DNA from: Chloroflexota bacterium
Lineage (GTDB): Bacteria; Chloroflexota; Anaerolineae; Anaerolineales; Villigracilaceae
Length of the DNA stretch: 64,000 nucleotides
Reading direction: 5' to 3'
Assembly (NCBI GenBank): GCA_016195815.1
Contig: JACPYX010000007.1
Span: forward strand, 496,001 to 560,000
The first letter of the stretch is position 1; each line of letters opens with the position of its first letter. Under the pieces are notes generated by a model that saw only the letters and a list, made by a program, of their open reading frames with translations, did not search any database and was not told the DNA's origin. Of this stretch, positions 41,425-49,458 are shown piece after piece. The position numbers were made by a program, and so were the translations under genes.

Positions 41425-42149
41425 TAAAGCCAATCCGCGTCGTTCTTTTCGACTTGGGCAACACACTGATCTATGACAAAGAACCCTGGGAGAATCTCTA
41501 CCTGCGCGCGGACAAGGCCTTATGGAATTCATTGCAAGGCTATGGCTTAAAGTCTACGCCGCGCGAACTGTACGGCAGGCACAAGACCTTGTTCCATCTT
41601 TACTATAAATTACGCGAGCGCGATCTCGACGAGCCGGGTATAGGATTCGTTCTGCGCGGCCTGTTGGACAAACACGGCATCCAGCTTTCTGACGAAGATT
41701 TACACGCCTCTCTGCGCTCAATGTACCGCATCACGCAGGCAAACTGGTTTGCGGAAGACGACGCCGCCCCCACTTTGGAAAAACTCAGGCAACGCGGATT
41801 CCGTCTCGGCATTGTTTCGAATGGCGCAGACGATCAAAACACATATACATTAATTGACAAGGCAAACCTTCGCTCCTATTTTGAGTACACCGTTTCGTCT
41901 GCCGCATTCGGCAAGCGCAAACCGCATCCGGGCATCTTCCATGCCGCGCTCGAACATTTCAAAGTTCCGGCGGATCGAGCCGTGATGATCGGCGATACTT
42001 ATGATGCAGACATTGTTGGCGCGCAGCAGGTTGGCATGAAGAGCATCTGGGTCACGCGGCGAGTCCAGAAAACGGCGCCCCGCCGCAAGGTCCAGCCCGA
42101 CGCGGTAGTATCCACATTGAGCGAGATTCCGTCGCTGTTATCGGCTTGA
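41421..42149 (+). CDS. HAD-family hydrolase
   Basis: 242 aa. Motif I VVLFDLGNTLIYD with the nucleophilic Asp at residue 10, motif II GIVSNGADD near 133, a Lys motif (FGKRKPHPGIF) near 165 and motif IV MIGDTYDADIVGAQQVGM near 190 are all present. A helical cap lies between residues 20 and 100. Phosphatase activity on a small metabolite is likely; the substrate is unknown. Translationally coupled to the CPBP protease gene. Confidence 0.9.
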   Translation: MIKPIRVVLFDLGNTLIYDKEPWENLYLRADKALWNSLQGYGLKSTPRELYGRHKTLFHLYYKLRERDLDEPGIGFVLRGLLDKHGIQLSDEDLHASLRSMYRITQANWFAEDDAAPTLEKLRQRGFRLGIVSNGADDQNTYTLIDKANLRSYFEYTVSSAAFGKRKPHPGIFHAALEHFKVPADRAVMIGDTYDADIVGAQQVGMKSIWVTRRVQKTAPRRKVQPDAVVSTLSEIPSLLSA

Positions 42150-42187
42150 TAGAATCTGCACGGCTTCCATCTATCAATCGCGCAATA

Positions 42188-42235
42188 TTGACGCCCACTA
42201 TATCTCTGTGCTACACTGAGTGAAAGTGCTTTCAC
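42188..42235 (+). promoter_or_regulatory. lacI-type promoter and operator O1
   Basis: TTGACG (42188-42193) and TACACT (42212-42217), spacer 18 nt. A palindrome GTGAAAGTGCTTTCAC (42220-42235), of the canonical LacI-family TGAAAG..CTTTCA form, follows immediately, so the regulator is predicted to repress itself. Confidence 0.8.
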
Positions 42236-42254
42236 GAAACTGGCGTTCATTCTA

Positions 42255-43265
42255 ATGAGTCCGAAAAAAAAAACTCAAACAATCTATGATGTCGCAGAGC
42301 TTGCCGGGGTAAGCATCTCAACTGTTTCGCGTGTAATGAACACACCCAACAAAGTCAATAAAGGGACGCACACAAAGGTTTTGGGGGCAATCGAGAAATT
42401 GGGTTTTATTCCCAAAGCAGAAGCCCGCGCACGCGCCCTGCGGCAAACGGGGCGCATTGGGGTATTGACGCCGTTTTTTACTGCGCCATCTTTTGTACAG
42501 CGTTTGCGAGGGGTTGCCGCAGCGTTGTCCAAGTCAAATTACGATCTGGTCATTTATACAGTCGATTCGAGCGACCGCCTGCAAGGATATATTTCGTCAA
42601 TTCCGCTGACCGGGAATCTTGACGGCTTGATTATTATGTCACTGCCAATTCGCGATAAAGATGCGCAGTATCTCAGCGAGCACGGAGTTGAAACTGTGCT
42701 GATTGAGTATCCGAATCCGAAGCTTAATAGTATTGAAATCAATGACGTTCATGGTGGGCAATTAGCCGCCGAGTATCTTATCCAGAAAGGATATAAGCGG
42801 ATTGCTTTTTTGGGCGATACGGAACCGCGCGAAGAATTTGCGATCCATCCGGCGAGCAAACGCCTGGTCGGTTTTCAACGGGCATTGCAGGATGCAGGCA
42901 TCCATCTGCCAAAGAAATATATCTCCCATGCGCCGAATACTCCGGAACATTCCCTCAAGGCCGCACAGCAATTACTTGGATTGGCAGAGCCGCCCACTGC
43001 AATTTTTGCGGCTGCCGATATTCAGGCCTTAAGCGTTTTGAAAGCCGCAAGGGGGTTGGGTCTGAGCGTTCCCTCGCAATTGGCTGTGATTGGCTTCGAC
43101 GATATCGATATTGCTGAATATGCCGACCTTACTACAATTCGTCAGCACCTGGACGAATCGGGAAAAATGGCCGTGGAAATCTTGTTGACGCGCATTGCCA
43201 ATTCAAACCGGCCCTTACAGCACGTACAGCTCCCTCTTTCCATTGTTGAGCGATTAACGGCATAA
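42255..43265 (+). CDS. LacI-family transcriptional regulator of the sugar island
   Basis: 336 aa. DNA-binding N-terminus with TIYDVAELAGVSISTVSRVMNTP (residues 8-30) and the hinge helix, then a periplasmic-binding-protein-like effector domain (RIGVLTPFFTAPSFVQRLRGV, VLIEYP, DVHGGQLAAEYLIQKGYKRIAFLG, VIGFDDIDIAEYADLTTIRQ). It precedes the sugar importer and hydrolase genes. Identical TGAAAGTGCTTTCA operators lie before its own start and before the binding-protein gene, implying it controls both. The effector is probably a sugar. Confidence 0.96.
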   Translation: MSPKKKTQTIYDVAELAGVSISTVSRVMNTPNKVNKGTHTKVLGAIEKLGFIPKAEARARALRQTGRIGVLTPFFTAPSFVQRLRGVAAALSKSNYDLVIYTVDSSDRLQGYISSIPLTGNLDGLIIMSLPIRDKDAQYLSEHGVETVLIEYPNPKLNSIEINDVHGGQLAAEYLIQKGYKRIAFLGDTEPREEFAIHPASKRLVGFQRALQDAGIHLPKKYISHAPNTPEHSLKAAQQLLGLAEPPTAIFAAADIQALSVLKAARGLGLSVPSQLAVIGFDDIDIAEYADLTTIRQHLDESGKMAVEILLTRIANSNRPLQHVQLPLSIVERLTA

Positions 43266-43273
43266 ATTTTGTA

Positions 43274-43335
43274 TTGACTCGCAATATGGAGGGTGTTAAA
43301 ATGTTTATGAAAGTGCTTTCATAAAAACACTTTCA
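43274..43335 (+). promoter_or_regulatory. Sugar-operon promoter with operators O2 and O3
   Basis: TTGACT (43274-43279) and TAAAAT (43297-43302), spacer 17 nt. ATGAAAGTGCTTTCAT (43307-43322) covers the expected start of transcription, and a half-degenerate second site with CACTTTCAT lies at about 43327-43335. The layout fits steric repression by the LacI-type protein. Confidence 0.85.
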
Positions 43336-43455
43336 TAAACTTGATTTCCTACGGAAGTAATTTGCAAGGAGGTGCGCGGCTAAATTGTCTAATGCAACCC
43401 CTTATTTCGATTCGATTCGACCTATAAATAATACAATCTGCGAGGAGAAAAGAAA

Positions 43456-44853
43456 ATGAAAAAGCTTTACACTGTTTTGGCCATCGTGCTTTTGGCCTCA
43501 ATGATTTTGACAGCCTGTGGCAGTCCCGCAACCCCGGCCACAACCGAGTCTCCTTCAACACAGGCTCCTGCCACTGTTGCTCCTACCGAAGCTCCTACCA
43601 CAGCTCCCACCGGCAGTTTCCTTGAGCGCGCAATGGCAGGTGAGTTCAAAGGAAAGACCGTCACCGCTACCGGTCCGTTTGTTGATCAAGACGCCCAGAA
43701 ATTTAATGCCACCATGGCCGATTTCCAAGCCAAGACCGGCATCACCATTCAATATCAGGGCTCGAAGGAATTCGAAGCCTCAATCAAAGCAGCCATTGAA
43801 GGCGGCAATGCGCCAGATGTTATTGACTTCCCGCAACCCGGTCTGTTGGCCAGTTTTGCCAAAGAAGGCAAGATCGTTGACCTGAGCAAAAATCTGGATG
43901 TGGCCGCCATCAAAGCCAACTACAACCCGTATTGGATTGATCAATCTATGATGCCAGGCGCAGATGGCAAGCCCATCATGGCTGGGGTCTGGGAACGCGT
44001 GAATGGCAAAGGCTTCGTCTATTATCCCAAGAAGGCCTTTGACGCTGCCGGTTACAAGGTCCCAACTACCTTTGACGAGCTGAAGACTCTAATGGATCAA
44101 ATGGTCAAAGATGGCACTACACCTTGGTGCATCGGCATTGAGTCTGGTGCGGCTACCGGCTGGGTCGCGACTGACTGGATCGAAAACATCCTGCTCCGCA
44201 CCACCACGCCCGAGAATTACGATGCGTGGGTGCAGGGCAAGCTCCCATTCAGTTCGCCTGAAGTCACGAATGCGGCTCAGATCATGGCCAACATTTGGAC
44301 CAACCCGAAGTACGTCTATGGCGGAACTGCCACTATCGTCAAAACCAGCTTCGGCGATTCGACGCTGCCGTTGTTCGATGCAAAGGGCCCCAAGTGCTTC
44401 TTTAACATGAACGGCAATTTCATCACGAGCTTCTTCCCGAGCGGAACTGTGGGCGGTGTTGACTATGGTGCTTTCTACTTCCCGCCCATTGACCCGAAGT
44501 ATGGTTCTCCGATGGAAGTTGCGGGTGATATCTGGGGCGCAACCAATAACCGCCCCGAAGTAATGGCCGTCATGGAATACTTCACCAAAGGCGAACATCT
44601 CAAAGTCTGGATGCAGCAAGGCGGCGCTATTGCCCCTCAGAAGGATGCCGACTTGAGTTGGTATGGCTCAGACATTGACCGCGTTGTGGGTGCGGCAATC
44701 GTAAACGCTGGAACACTGCGTTTTGATGGTTCAGATGCCATGCCTGGCGCTGTCGGCGCGGGCACTTTCTGGAAGGAGATGACCAGCTTCGTCTCCGGGT
44801 CTGAAAATCTGGAAACGGCACTGAAGAATATTGACGCCTCCTGGCCGAAATAA
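43456..44853 (+). CDS. Sugar ABC transporter substrate-binding lipoprotein (CUT1)
   Basis: 465 aa. Lipoprotein signal: short basic N-terminus, hydrophobic stretch and lipobox LTAC with Cys at residue 22. A Thr/Pro/Ala-rich spacer to about residue 55 precedes the solute-binding domain (FNATMADFQAKTGITIQYQGSKEFEASIKAAIEGGNAPDV, typical of family 1 alpha-glucoside binders). It delivers a sugar, probably an alpha-glucoside or disaccharide given the neighbours, to the permeases. Leader has GAGGAGAAAAG. An IS element now separates it from the permeases. Confidence 0.93.
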   Translation: MKKLYTVLAIVLLASMILTACGSPATPATTESPSTQAPATVAPTEAPTTAPTGSFLERAMAGEFKGKTVTATGPFVDQDAQKFNATMADFQAKTGITIQYQGSKEFEASIKAAIEGGNAPDVIDFPQPGLLASFAKEGKIVDLSKNLDVAAIKANYNPYWIDQSMMPGADGKPIMAGVWERVNGKGFVYYPKKAFDAAGYKVPTTFDELKTLMDQMVKDGTTPWCIGIESGAATGWVATDWIENILLRTTTPENYDAWVQGKLPFSSPEVTNAAQIMANIWTNPKYVYGGTATIVKTSFGDSTLPLFDAKGPKCFFNMNGNFITSFFPSGTVGGVDYGAFYFPPIDPKYGSPMEVAGDIWGATNNRPEVMAVMEYFTKGEHLKVWMQQGGAIAPQKDADLSWYGSDIDRVVGAAIVNAGTLRFDGSDAMPGAVGAGTFWKEMTSFVSGSENLETALKNIDASWPK

Positions 44854-44870
44854 CCTTGATTGAGCAAGTT

Positions 44871-44909
44871 TTAAAGGTCGGCTCACAAATTGCGTGAGCC
44901 GACCTTTAA
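44871..44909 (+). repeat. 16-bp stem after the binding-protein gene
   Basis: Perfect 16-bp inverted repeat (44871-44886 with 44894-44909), loop of 7 nt, no T-run. In ABC sugar operons such hairpins commonly raise binding-protein mRNA level relative to permease mRNA. Confidence 0.6.
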
Positions 44910-44945
44910 ATATAGTCTTATTTTTGCTTTAGGTTTATACTGTTT

Positions 44946-45738
44946 TTAGAGCCTGTATGCAAAATCAGAAAACAGGAAAAGAGAGGCAATCGTGATCATG
45001 GCAGAGAAGTTGGCAGCACGTTTTTCATAGCGAGTGGCAATCCGACGAAATTGCTTGAGGCGATTGATGAGGCGTTCCACAATATTGCGTTTGCGATAGT
45101 GCAATTTCTCGAACGAGCCTCTGCGGCGTTCGTTGCTCCGGCGAGCAATGGTGCAACGAACATTCTTCTTGTGAAGGTAAGCCCGAAACTCTTGACTGGT
45201 GTAGCCTTTATCAGCCACCAAGCGCTTTGGGCGTAAGCGTCTCTGACCGGAGCGGGTGCGAATGAGGCCTGTCTCCATCAAATCTTCTGCCAGGTTGATG
45301 TCACTTTCCTGCCCAGGCGTCAGCAAAAAAGTGATCAACCGGCCTGTGCCTTCACAGCGGACATGGATTTTTGTGCTAAATCCACCACGACTGCGCCCTA
45401 AAGCCTCTTGTTCTGGGCTGCTTTTTTTGCCCCAGCCGCATGTTGGTGGGCTCGCACCGTTGTGGAGTCGATGAAATGGATTTCCCAATCCACATTGCTC
45501 TCCACATCCAGTGCAGTCTGCAACTCGGCAAACATCCTGTCCCAGACACCCGATTTGCGCCAACGCTGGAAACGGCTGTAGATCGTTGTCCATTTTCCAT
45601 ATCGTTCCGGCATATCTCGCCAGGGCGCTCCGGTTCTCAGCACCCACAAAATGCCATTCAGGAGTTGCCGATGGTCTTGCGCAGGTCGTCCACGTTTCGT
45701 TTTTGCCTTCGCAAGCAACAGTTCGATCTGCTCCCATT
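44946..45738 (-). CDS. IS transposase, second frame (DDE C-terminal part)
   Basis: The meaningful portion begins near 45430 (GKKSSPEQEALGRSRGG) and runs to the stop at 44946. It contains STKIHVRC, LVADKGYTSQEFRAYL with the second Asp, and RKRNIVERLINRLKQFRRIATRYEK with the catalytic Glu. Residues before that belong to a non-coding overlap. It would be made as a fusion after a -1 shift on the CAAAAAAAG run near 45430. The stop codon TAA uses the TA of the target site. Confidence 0.85.
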
Positions 45739-45769
45739 GTTCATTGCTTAGGTCACCACGGTTTGCCAT
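45398..45769 (-). CDS. IS transposase, first frame (N-terminal part)
   Basis: 123 aa from MANRGDLSNEQWEQIELLLAKAKTKRGRP; the DUF4096-type N-terminus with RTGAPWRDMPERYGKWTTIYSRFQRW and the first catalytic Asp in EIHFIDSTTVRAHQHA. It ends in AGAKKAAQNKRL. The A7 run lies 27-33 nt before this stop and is where a -1 frameshift joins it to the second frame. An in-frame GTG start 6 codons upstream is possible. Confidence 0.85.
   Translation of the reverse strand: MANRGDLSNEQWEQIELLLAKAKTKRGRPAQDHRQLLNGILWVLRTGAPWRDMPERYGKWTTIYSRFQRWRKSGVWDRMFAELQTALDVESNVDWEIHFIDSTTVRAHQHAAGAKKAAQNKRL
45424..45434 (-). promoter_or_regulatory. A7 slippery site for -1 frameshift
   Basis: On the minus strand GCAAAAAAAGC reads GCA AAA AAA GCA in frame 1; slipping back one base gives AAA AAA AGC, which enters frame 2. 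This is the usual A6G/A7 signal of IS5-family two-frame transposases. Confidence 0.75.
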
Positions 45770-45852
45770 GCCAACCAGTTTAATCACTTTTTTGTATTTT
45801 GCATACAGACCCTAGTAAAAAAAAAAGGATCAAAAGAAAGGATCGACAACTT

Positions 45853-46959
45853 ATGTCTCCATCTAAACCTCAAAGCACATCAAGAAAGTTGGCGCGAGCG
45901 ATGGCGGCGCTATTGCCGCTGGGAATTTCACTTGCTGCTCTGATTTGGGGATTCTTCTTTGTCCGTGACCTGCAAGCCAACAGCAAAGATATACCACAAC
46001 TGGTCATTGTATTATTTGCAATCATATGGGGCGTTGGAGGAGTTGTTTTATTATTTACAGCGGCGAACTTTTTTGTAGAGCAATTGCCCGAGAAGTGGAC
46101 ACAGCGTTTACAACCCTTCATATTCATTGGCCCGGCGATTCTGATGCTTACCTGGGCCTTAGTTCTACCCACGATTAGAACAATTATTGCAAGCTTCTTT
46201 AACGAGTCAAGCATTAAATTTGTGGGATTAAAGAATTTTGCCTATGTATTTACCAACCCTGCCATGCTCACGGTATTCCGGAATAACCTGCTCTGGATTG
46301 TATTTGGCACTACCTTTACCGTCTGCGCCGGCTTGCTTGTCGCGGTGCTGGCAGACCGCAGCCGATTTGAGACGGTAGCCAAAACATTAATCTTTTTGCC
46401 AATGGCTATTTCCTTTGTAGGAGCCGGGGTAATCTGGAATTTTATATACGCTGTCAAGCCTGTCACGGCGCCACAGATCGGCCTGCTCAACGCGATTACC
46501 ACTAATTTTGGCAACCAACCGCAGGCATGGACAGCGTTTTTTACCCCCTGGAATAATTTTTTTCTGATCGTGATTGTAATTTGGCTCCAGACAGGATATT
46601 CCATGGTTCTTTTTTCAGCAGCCATCAAGGGCATACCTGCCGAAATCTTGGAGTCGGCCCGAGTCGATGGAGCAACCGAGATACAGGTATTTTTTCGTAT
46701 CATGCTGCCGCAAATACTGGGCACAATCATCGCAGTTTCAACCACCATTGTCATTTTCACCTTGAAAATATTCGATGTCGTCTGGGTGATGACCGGCGGT
46801 CAGTATGATACGAGTGTGATCGCTACTGAATTTTACCGGCAATATTTTACTTACAACAATAACGGCATAGGTTCGGCGATTGCGGTTGTGCTGTTTATCG
46901 CCGTTATCCCAGTGATGATCTACAACCTGCGCCAGTTTGCGCGACGCGAGGCGTTCTAA
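45853..46959 (+). CDS. Sugar ABC permease, MalF-like (CUT1)
   Basis: 368 aa. N-terminal hydrophobic helices, then the permease core ending in EILESARVDGATEIQVFFRIMLPQILGTIIAV, which contains the EAA loop that docks to the ATPase. It is longer at the N-terminus than the usual about 300 aa, with two extra hydrophobic stretches. The start MSPSKPQSTSRK follows AAGGATC; the longer frame runs into the IS end. The IS sits directly upstream, so expression depends on read-through or a new promoter. Overlaps the next start (TAATG). Confidence 0.92.
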   Translation: MSPSKPQSTSRKLARAMAALLPLGISLAALIWGFFFVRDLQANSKDIPQLVIVLFAIIWGVGGVVLLFTAANFFVEQLPEKWTQRLQPFIFIGPAILMLTWALVLPTIRTIIASFFNESSIKFVGLKNFAYVFTNPAMLTVFRNNLLWIVFGTTFTVCAGLLVAVLADRSRFETVAKTLIFLPMAISFVGAGVIWNFIYAVKPVTAPQIGLLNAITTNFGNQPQAWTAFFTPWNNFFLIVIVIWLQTGYSMVLFSAAIKGIPAEILESARVDGATEIQVFFRIMLPQILGTIIAVSTTIVIFTLKIFDVVWVMTGGQYDTSVIATEFYRQYFTYNNNGIGSAIAVVLFIAVIPVMIYNLRQFARREAF

Positions 46960-48044
46960 TGAAATCCAAATTCTTTAACAGTTTCCTTGTCAACGGTTCC
47001 CTGGCGGTGATTTGCCTGTTGTGGACCATCCCAACCATTGGGTTGCTCATTTCATCTTTTAGAGATCGGCTGGATATTAATTCGACAGGCTGGTGGACCA
47101 TTTTTCCACACCGGGATTGGGTCTCAACCCAAACTATCACACCCGGACCCGAAGTGGATCGCAACCAGCCCATGACTTTGGCAGGCATCACTGCACCCTT
47201 TGAACAATTTGCTCAAGGAATTGAGAAGGATGGAAAACGCTATATCTGGATTGGCAATCGCCGTATCGGCTATCTCGAAGTTGACGAGTATCGCTGGACA
47301 GCCAATACAACTTTTACATTGGAGAATTACAAGCAAGTGTTAGCCGGCGGAGATTACAAGGCCACATTGAAAGATGGCACCACAGTGACTTCGATCGGCG
47401 ATAATATGGGCCGGGCTTTTCTCAACAGCATTGCAGTAGCGATACCTTCCACAGTAATCCCTATTACCCTGGCTGCTTTTGCCGCTTATGGATTCGCGTG
47501 GATGAAATTTCCGGGCCGCAAGATGCTTTTTGCGCTGGTAGTAGGGTTATTGGTCATCCCCCTCCAAATCGCCCTGATCCCGCTCTTGCGCGATTATGTA
47601 GCACTGGGCGTCAACGGAACCTTTCTTGCAGTTTGGCTGGCGCACACAGGTTTCGGCCTTCCGCTTGCCACATATCTTCTATTCAATTACATTAGTGAAT
47701 TGCCGCGCGATATTCTCGAAGCCGCGTTTGCAGATGGAGCCTCGCACTTCACGATCTTTACCCAGTTGATCATACCGCTCTCGGTCCCGGCCCTGTCTGC
47801 ATTTGCCATCTTCCAGTTCCTGTGGGTTTGGAACGATTACCTGGTGGCGCTCATCTTCATTGGCGCATCCCCAACCAATCAACTAGTGACACAAAGGCTG
47901 GCCGAAATCGTGGGTTCGCGCGGACAGGACTGGCATCTGCTTACTGCCGGGGGCTTCGTCACCATGGTTCTTCCACTCATTGTTTTCTTGTCGTTGCAGC
48001 GTTTTTTTGTACGCGGTTTGTTGGCCGGTTCAGTCAAAGGATAG
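46959..48044 (+). CDS. Sugar ABC permease, MalG-like (CUT1)
   Basis: 361 aa. An N-terminal helix is followed by an extracytoplasmic segment of about 100 residues (FPHRDWVSTQTITPGPEVDRNQPM to ENYKQVLAGGDYKATLKDG), then the six-helix core with the EAA-type loop ELPRDILEAAFADGASHFTIFTQLIIPLSVPAL near residue 250. The large loop is typical of AglG-like partners. No ATPase gene follows, so a shared MsmK/UgpC-type ATPase encoded elsewhere is expected. Start overlaps the upstream stop. Confidence 0.93.
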   Translation: MKSKFFNSFLVNGSLAVICLLWTIPTIGLLISSFRDRLDINSTGWWTIFPHRDWVSTQTITPGPEVDRNQPMTLAGITAPFEQFAQGIEKDGKRYIWIGNRRIGYLEVDEYRWTANTTFTLENYKQVLAGGDYKATLKDGTTVTSIGDNMGRAFLNSIAVAIPSTVIPITLAAFAAYGFAWMKFPGRKMLFALVVGLLVIPLQIALIPLLRDYVALGVNGTFLAVWLAHTGFGLPLATYLLFNYISELPRDILEAAFADGASHFTIFTQLIIPLSVPALSAFAIFQFLWVWNDYLVALIFIGASPTNQLVTQRLAEIVGSRGQDWHLLTAGGFVTMVLPLIVFLSLQRFFVRGLLAGSVKG

Positions 48045-48048
48045 GAGT

Positions 48049-48080
48049 AAAAACGGACTGGCCGTCAGTCCGTTTTTGTT
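48049..48080 (+). terminator. Intra-operon terminator before the GH1 gene
   Basis: AAAAACGGACT (48049-48059) pairs with AGTCCGTTTTT (48067-48077), loop GGCCGTC, then GTTT. The GH1 start codon is only 4 nt past it and lacks a ribosome binding site. Partial termination after the permeases is likely. Confidence 0.75.
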
Positions 48081-48081
48081 T

Positions 48082-49431
48082 ATGACAAAGCTTAATTTTC
48101 AAAAAAACTTCATATGGGGCGTTGCGGCATCCGCATATCAAATAGAGGGCAGCTGGAATAAAGACGGGCGAGGCGAAAGCATCTGGGATCGCTTTGCACA
48201 CGCGCCTTACCACGTCGCCAACGAGGATAACGCAGACAAAGCCTGCATGCATTATGAACGCATGCCCGAAGATGTGGCTTTGATGAAACAATTGGGTTTT
48301 CCTTATTATGGCTTTGCCATTTCGTGGGCGCGCGTCGTCCCAAACGGAGAAGGCAAGGCCAACCCAAAAGGGCTTGATTTTTACGACCGCCTTGTTGACA
48401 ACCTTCTCAAGGCGGGCATCCAACCCAAGACCACGCTTTATCATTGGGACCTGCCGCAAAATTTACAAGACAAAGGCGGATGGCCTGCACGCGAGACAAC
48501 TGACCGTTTCGCCGATTACGCCCGCATCATCTTCGACCGTTTAGCGGACCGCGTTAAATTTTGGGCGACCATCAACGAACCCTGGGTCGCTGCTTTCCTC
48601 GGGTACGCACTGGGCGTCCATGCCCCCGGAATTTGCGATTACTCCCAGGCCTATCAAAGCGCTCATCATTTATTGCTCGCACACGGCAAGGCTCTGCAAG
48701 TGTTTCGCCAGGGCGGATATGGCGGCAAAATTGGATTAGTGCTGAACTTGAATGGCCTGTTGCCGGCCACAAAATCCAAAGCCGACCTTGCCGCAGCGCA
48801 ACGCGTCCACGATGAAACCCACGCCCTGTTCCTCGACCCGCTCTTTAACGGAAAATACCCGAAGCGTTTGTTTAACTTCATTGGCGCACACCAGCCAAAA
48901 GTCCAGCCCGGAGATATGGAACTTATCCGCCAGCCGATGGATTATCTCGGGTTGAATCACTATAATACCGACCTGGTCTCGTTCGATATATCGGCAAGCC
49001 TCAATAAGGCGCGCATCACACCGTATAGCGCACCCGGCTGGGGACAGACAGAAATGAAGTGGGGCATCCACCCGATGGGACTGAAAACCGAGTTGATGTA
49101 TCTTAAAGAAAAATATGGAAATCCAACGGTTTATATCAGCGAGAACGGCTGCGCCCTGCCCGACCAGCCCGATAAAAACGAATTCGTGGCAGATTGGGAT
49201 CGTATCCGCTACATTCAAATGCATTTGAAAGCGCTGCACGAGGCGATCCAGGAAGGCGCGCATGTGCGCGGATATTTTGTCTGGAGTCTGCTCGATAATT
49301 TCGAATGGGAACGCGGCTATGGTCCGCGCTTCGGGTTGGTGCGCGTGAATTATAAAAATTTCAAGCGCACACCCAAACAAAGCGCGTATTGGTTTAGCGA
49401 AGTAGCCCGCAAAAATTCGGTCCAAATATAA
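48082..49431 (+). CDS. GH1 family beta-glucosidase
   Basis: 449 aa. Cleaves beta-linked disaccharides or glycosides with retention. Visible: N-terminal FIWGVAASAYQIEG, YHWDLPQNLQDKGGW, the acid/base Glu in TINEPW near residue 163, the nucleophile Glu in VYISENGCALPD near 353 and the C-terminal WSLLDNFEWERGYGPRFGL. No signal peptide, so it acts in the cytoplasm after uptake. It sits between the MalG-like permease and trehalose synthase genes in the sugar island. Confidence 0.95.
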   Translation: MTKLNFQKNFIWGVAASAYQIEGSWNKDGRGESIWDRFAHAPYHVANEDNADKACMHYERMPEDVALMKQLGFPYYGFAISWARVVPNGEGKANPKGLDFYDRLVDNLLKAGIQPKTTLYHWDLPQNLQDKGGWPARETTDRFADYARIIFDRLADRVKFWATINEPWVAAFLGYALGVHAPGICDYSQAYQSAHHLLLAHGKALQVFRQGGYGGKIGLVLNLNGLLPATKSKADLAAAQRVHDETHALFLDPLFNGKYPKRLFNFIGAHQPKVQPGDMELIRQPMDYLGLNHYNTDLVSFDISASLNKARITPYSAPGWGQTEMKWGIHPMGLKTELMYLKEKYGNPTVYISENGCALPDQPDKNEFVADWDRIRYIQMHLKALHEAIQEGAHVRGYFVWSLLDNFEWERGYGPRFGLVRVNYKNFKRTPKQSAYWFSEVARKNSVQI

Positions 49432-49458
49432 ATTGTTTGAAAGGCGCAACCATCCAGC

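Larger units (their letters stand above)
44949..45812 (-). mobile_element. IS5-family (IS427-like) insertion sequence
   Basis: 864-bp element with 17-bp ends that match at most positions: GAGCCTGTATGCAAAAT (44949-44965) and inverted GGGTCTGTATGCAAAAT (45796-45812), two mismatches. TA flanks both sides (44947-44948 and 45813-45814) in YTAR-like context. It carries a two-frame DDE transposase with an A7 slippery site. The element lies antisense to the sugar operon and separates the binding-protein gene from the first permease gene. Both frames are undamaged. Confidence 0.88.

Noticed and set aside
45398-45738. Transposase as a frameshifted pseudogene
   Set aside because: The two frames meet at an A7 run that suits programmed -1 frameshifting of this IS family, both frames are otherwise intact and the ends match.
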